From contig CM035153.1 in the NCBI GenBank assembly GCA_020205615.1, forward strand, positions 96,934,792 through 96,998,791: a DNA stretch of 64,000 bases, written 5' to 3'. Each line of letters begins with the position of its first letter. Positions within the stretch are counted from its first letter, which is position 1. Under the pieces are notes generated by a model, which was not told the origin of the DNA, ran no database searches, and saw nothing but the letters and a program-made list of their open reading frames with translations. Origin of the DNA: Panax quinquefolius (lineage: Eukaryota; Streptophyta; Magnoliopsida; Apiales; Araliaceae). Of this stretch, positions 60,251-64,000 are shown piece after piece. Position numbers and translations under genes: made by a program.

Positions 60251-61805
60251 AGTTTTCAGGGAAGCCAAATCATTGAAAAATTAAGATTTCATCCCTTTTT
60301 GTGACGGGTCCAGTATGAGCATCCCCGGGGGATGTGCTTAATCAAGAGGTGATCAAGTTATGGCCATTAGTGAAGATATTTAGAACCAAGAGGTAACCGT
60401 TATCGCAAGCCTTGAAGGAAACATAACCACTAACAACTGGACTTTCAGGCCTCATCTAGCCAAGAAGATATAGATCCAGAGGATAAAGTTGGGAGTTCCA
60501 GGAGATGTTGAGACGGTATCACTTTCTTCGTAGTATGCCTTTTGCTTTCCAAGCATGTAAATATTGAAAAAATTAAAAAATAAATAACTCAAAAAATTAA
60601 AAAAAAATTAAGCCATTCAGGTCTCAGCATCAAGCATGAACTACGAAAGACCTGATCTCCCCTCATCAATGGGAGTACGTAGGTAGCCATTTATGGTGCG
60701 GTCAAACCAAATAAAAACCAAAACAAACACTTTTCAAATTGTTTAGCTCATCAAATAGGAACTACATAGACCGGATCTCCCCTCATCAATGGGAGTACGT
60801 AGGCAACCATCAGTGGTGCGGTCTGACCCTCAGAAGAAACATCCAAACCCAAACATCAATCCCAAGACACCAATATCAAACCTGAAAAATTCTATGCGCA
60901 AAAAAACCCCTTAAAGTCAGCAACCCATGTTGAGAAGACCCAACAAGCACTTCAATGTCATTCCATCCAATCTGACACAAGTCCTGGAAAGGAAGAAACA
61001 ACGATACACCAAGACAACCAGCATCGAGGACCTTCAGAGAGCAGACACCCTCAATCACAAGTCTTCATTTAAATTAGAAGAAAATCATTAAGGCCGATTA
61101 CACAAATAAGTCAGGAATAATTATTCAGGGCATCGAAGCCCAAATCAACTGCCTGTTCACATATGGTACAGAGGTAAAATCCTCTTTCAATTTTGGCATC
61201 TTATCATCCCATCTATCAAAGCAACTATCCCAGACAACAAGCAAGGTTGGGGCAATTTCAAAATTGGCGACAACCCGATATTAGAACCTTTACAACAAGA
61301 CTGGGGCAATCTCGAAAATAGCGACAACTCAACACTGGGGCATTTATCAACCATCCCAAAGAGGAAAATGCACCTGTCAGCACCATCAGCATCATCATCA
61401 GAACTTCCCTCATATCATCTCACTGACAATTCTGTATGATCATTTGGTCTTTTCCAATCATACTGTTCTCAGAATGAATAATCCACATATGAGGTATGAC
61501 TCTTTCATCTCCTTATGAGCTTTCAGTCTCCATTTACATGCATTACCGATAATATACATGTTAAGTATTCTTAGAAAGAGGGTTTTGCTTAACTTGTTAT
61601 GAATGGGATTAATTCTAATAAGCGTCCGTGGAGAAAGAATCACGGGAACGATTAGAGAATTAAGACTATTCAACCCTTTTAAATGGGAATGACATCCTAG
61701 TTCAAAGCGCTTCTTGGAACAGACTTGACCTTATATGCATGTCTGTACTTTGCGATTGCCCTGACTCTTAGTTGTGCGGTATGAAGGTATGACAAAAATA
61801 ACGGC
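60251..61805 (+). mobile_element. Ogre 3' non-coding region with 120-bp direct repeat
   Basis: Contains two copies, 120 bp apart (60651 and 60771), of a block with GATCTCCCCTCATCAATGGG then AGTACGTAGG and a nearby GGTGCGGTC. That block is typical of Tat/Ogre 3' regions. Further GGGGCAAT-type strings are at 61250-61340. No open frame of note and no RT or integrase motif. Confidence 0.7.
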
Positions 61806-62106
61806 TGTAGACACTCAAAATTTTTCATTCCTGTTACTAACCTTGCAGGAGGGCAAAATTGTCTTCTAGAGATAACCTTGGAAGTCAAATCAGCTCAATC
61901 CTGGATAAAACCCTAGGATACTCAGTTCAATCACGAAGACAACGCTGAGATATTTAGTTTCAATCCTGGAGACAACCCCGGGAGACTCAGTTCCAACCTC
62001 GGAGATAACCCCGAGGGATGAAGTTCCAGTTCCGGAGATAACCCCAGAAAAGTCAGTTCGACCTCGGATGCCCTGATTGAAAGTTATGAAGGTTCGAGTG
62101 GACAGC
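61806..62106 (+). mobile_element. Ogre-like 3' LTR, interrupted
   Basis: Starts TGTAGACACTCAAAATTTTT and matches 46193 onward, including GCAGGAGGGCAAAA and about six 36-bp units. It reaches GAAAGTTATGAAGGTTCGAG and is then cut by the LTR at 62107. That same string precedes the TATA region in the 5' LTR. Confidence 0.85.
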
Positions 62107-64000
62107 TGTGACAACCCGAGAATTTAGAAAATTTTTAAAATCATGATTGATTGATTTAAGGTTCAATATTAGAACCTAGACAGAAAATAAGTGAATGGAT
62201 TTGACATTTTTGGGAAGGAATTTTGAGGATTTCAAAATCTTTTGCTCAATTATTCAGGATTAAGTATATAAATATGTTCTGTGTATATGGTATTGTATGT
62301 GTACATAATATGGTTAAGGGTCAAGGGTTGACCAGATAAACTATATCTGTGACAAACCCTAAGTATATATTAAGAACGTCAACGTTCAGCTAGAAAACTC
62401 TTACTATTTATAAGAAATCCTAGAAATCGGCTCTGGAAACCCTAATTTCAGTTCCGGGAATTTGAAACCATAATTTGGGAGCTTGAAGATAAGTATAAAG
62501 GTTTTTATGTTATTGATTATATGTTTAATTAGGGATAACCCTAATTGATTTTTAGAAAACCCTAATTCTTGGGTTATAAACCCTAATGCCCATTTTGGGA
62601 AAACCATAATTATTATTAAAAAATTTAATTAGGAAATATTAATCCTAATTAGCAAGATTTAATTATGATTGGGAAATTTTAATATAATTAGAAAATCCTA
62701 ATTATAATTTAGAAATATTAATTTTCTATTTTGAAAACCAAAATTTGGAATTCTAAGAAATTAAAATTCAAAAATTAAGGGTTAAACCCTAAACTCTAAG
62801 GGTTAAACCCTAAACCCTAAAGGTTAAACCCTAAACCCTAAGGGTTAGGGCAAATGACAAGTATGCCTTTAAAATGAAATACAAAATGACCAAAATGCCC
62901 TTTTCTTAAACCTTAAGCAAAAGATTGCACAATCTTGTGAGTCATCAAGTCTAATGTTTATCCCATGTGCCTTAAATCATCCAAGATCAGATTTTGTGCC
63001 ACCTTGCAAGGATAGGATACATTGAATCTAAAAATCAAAAACTAAAGTAAGTAAAAACCTTACTTTATTTCTCATTCAAGTCCAACCCATTCTCTCTCTA
63101 CCTTTTTAAAATTTGAAGTGAGAGAGAGAGAGAAGTTAAGCCATGATCAATTCACAACTTTCCAATATCAGATCAAAGATAAGAAGTTCAAAGATCAAAT
63201 CATTAAAGGAGGTATAAACCCTATATTTTGAAATCCTTAGATTTGATGTTAGATGTTATGATTTATTATTTTAAGTTGTGTGAGAGGATGTCAATTAGTA
63301 ATCTGGGTTACTAGAACACAGATCCATAACATCAAAGTGCTCGAAAATCAAGTTTTTAGAAACTTCTCTTCAAACTTCATGAGTCGTTTGACAAGCAAAT
63401 GTCAGAGCCTCTAGATTCCTTTGTGTTATTGATTTATGGTGTTTGAAGTTATATATGTGTAGTATGTCATGTAGACTGTGATCTGGAACTGGAAACAAGA
63501 TTATATCATGTTTAGATCGTAAGTTATATGCAGTCAAACCACGTTGACCGATCACTAAAAACTGAGTTTCTGGGCAACCCAGAAACCCAGAATTTCTGAT
63601 AACTACTTTTGAAGCTCTAGATCTTGCTGTGTTTGGTTAGTTTGGACAAGTTGTGATTTTAATCTTGTAGACTGGTATAAGTAGTACATAGTCATGCTAA
63701 TAGATCACTCAGATCTTGTATAGAATCAAAGTAATGATTGGTCAAACCAGCGTTGACCACCATCCTTATGAAGAAATCTGGAAAACCAAGATTTCTCAAG
63801 AACAGGTGTTCTGACAAGGTTTGACCGGACTGAATCTGTAACATGTTATGTAAAAGAACTAAGTTAGTGTTATTTTTGTGTTCCTTGTCATGAGTACTAA
63901 CGGATTGGACCATGAAAACAACAAACGGATGACCAGAACTTATATAAAATCGAGCTAGAAAGTAAGCACTCGAGACTGCCTGGGTTTCTGGGTTACCCAG
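62107..64000 (+). mobile_element. LTR-II copy, plus, runs off the window
   Basis: Starts TGTGACAACCCGAGAATTTA and parallels the minus-strand LTR ending at 30027 base by base for over 200 bp (CTAGACAGAAAATAAGTGAA, GTCAAGGGTTGACCAG). It has at least eight teloboxes (62437-62841) and a GA tract (63117-63134). The last kilobase has the usual U5-type CTGGGTTACCCAG strings. The 3' end and target duplication lie outside. Confidence 0.85.
62784..62845 (+). repeat. Telomere-like repeat cluster in LTR-II
   Basis: Five exact AAACCCTAA motifs in 58 bp (62784, 62805, 62812, 62826, 62833), two pairs overlapping as true AAACCCT tandem repeats. It is at the homologous place to the clusters at 7680, 29281 and 35136. 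Confidence 0.9.

Larger units (their letters stand above)
46193..62106 (+). mobile_element. Tat/Ogre-like element, gag only, heavily interrupted
   Basis: 5' LTR (46193-48292), arginine-tRNA-type primer-binding site, a gag region (about 49020-51170), an interruption by a solo LTR (51181-59924), a short gag tail (59925-60180), a long non-coding 3' region, then a 3' LTR starting TGTAGACACTC at 61806. No protease, RT, RNase H or integrase motif was seen between gag and the 3' region. It therefore looks like a pol-less derivative that would need a helper. The 3' LTR is itself broken at 62107. Confidence 0.8.

Noticed and set aside
62784..62845. Chromosome-end or fusion-derived interstitial telomere
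   Set aside because: The same cluster occurs at the homologous place in other LTR-II copies, so it belongs to the LTR.

Overview
The window looks like repeat-rich nuclear DNA of a large-genome flowering plant, probably a eudicot. The evidence is Ty3/gypsy chromovirus (Tekay-like) and Tat/Ogre-like retrotransposons, CACTA (En/Spm) DNA transposons, captured plant exons with GT-AG borders, and very AT-rich spacers. I found no tRNA, rRNA, CRISPR array or bacterial-style gene. No intact host gene is certain. The species cannot be told from the sequence. Everything was read by eye; no search or alignment was run.

Layout. 1-3159: two decayed plant-mobile-domain (PMD)-like gene copies, tail to tail as an inverted repeat. 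3719-12975: a minus-strand solo LTR flanked by GAAGA, itself carrying a 4.7 kb CACTA element (7966-12700) that holds exon fragments resembling a DEAH-box splicing helicase, a P1B copper ATPase, a peroxisomal ABC transporter and a kinesin-13. About 13070-21540: a decayed chromovirus (gag, protease, RT, RNase H, integrase, chromodomain) whose integrase is split by a 3.8 kb LTR (about 16110-19883). 21541-24560: another chromovirus LTR followed by its primer-binding site. 25726-39355: three solo LTRs (target duplications A/G-TATT, TTCTA, GTAAG) inside shredded chromovirus sequence. 39356-41803: a chromovirus 3' end and an LTR with an unusual hairpin array. 41990-45112: a minus-strand chromovirus 5' LTR. 

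45501-64000 is a nested stack. A CACTA end (45501) is broken by an LTR fragment (45687). That is broken by a Tat/Ogre-like gag-only element (46193 to beyond 62106). Its interior is broken by a solo LTR (51181-59924), which is broken by a CACTA element (52250-57778) with TNP1-like and DUF4216 genes. A further LTR (62107 onward) interrupts the Ogre 3' LTR and runs off the window.

The LTRs fall into at least two recurring families. 'LTR-I' is about 3.1 kb (21541, 41990, 51181). 'LTR-II' is about 4.3-4.5 kb (3719, 25726, 34343, 62107, and a fragment at 45687) and repeatedly combines telobox motifs with a GA tract. Almost all coding sequence is broken. The main biology here is transposon nesting, LTR-LTR recombination and gene-fragment capture rather than a working gene cluster.
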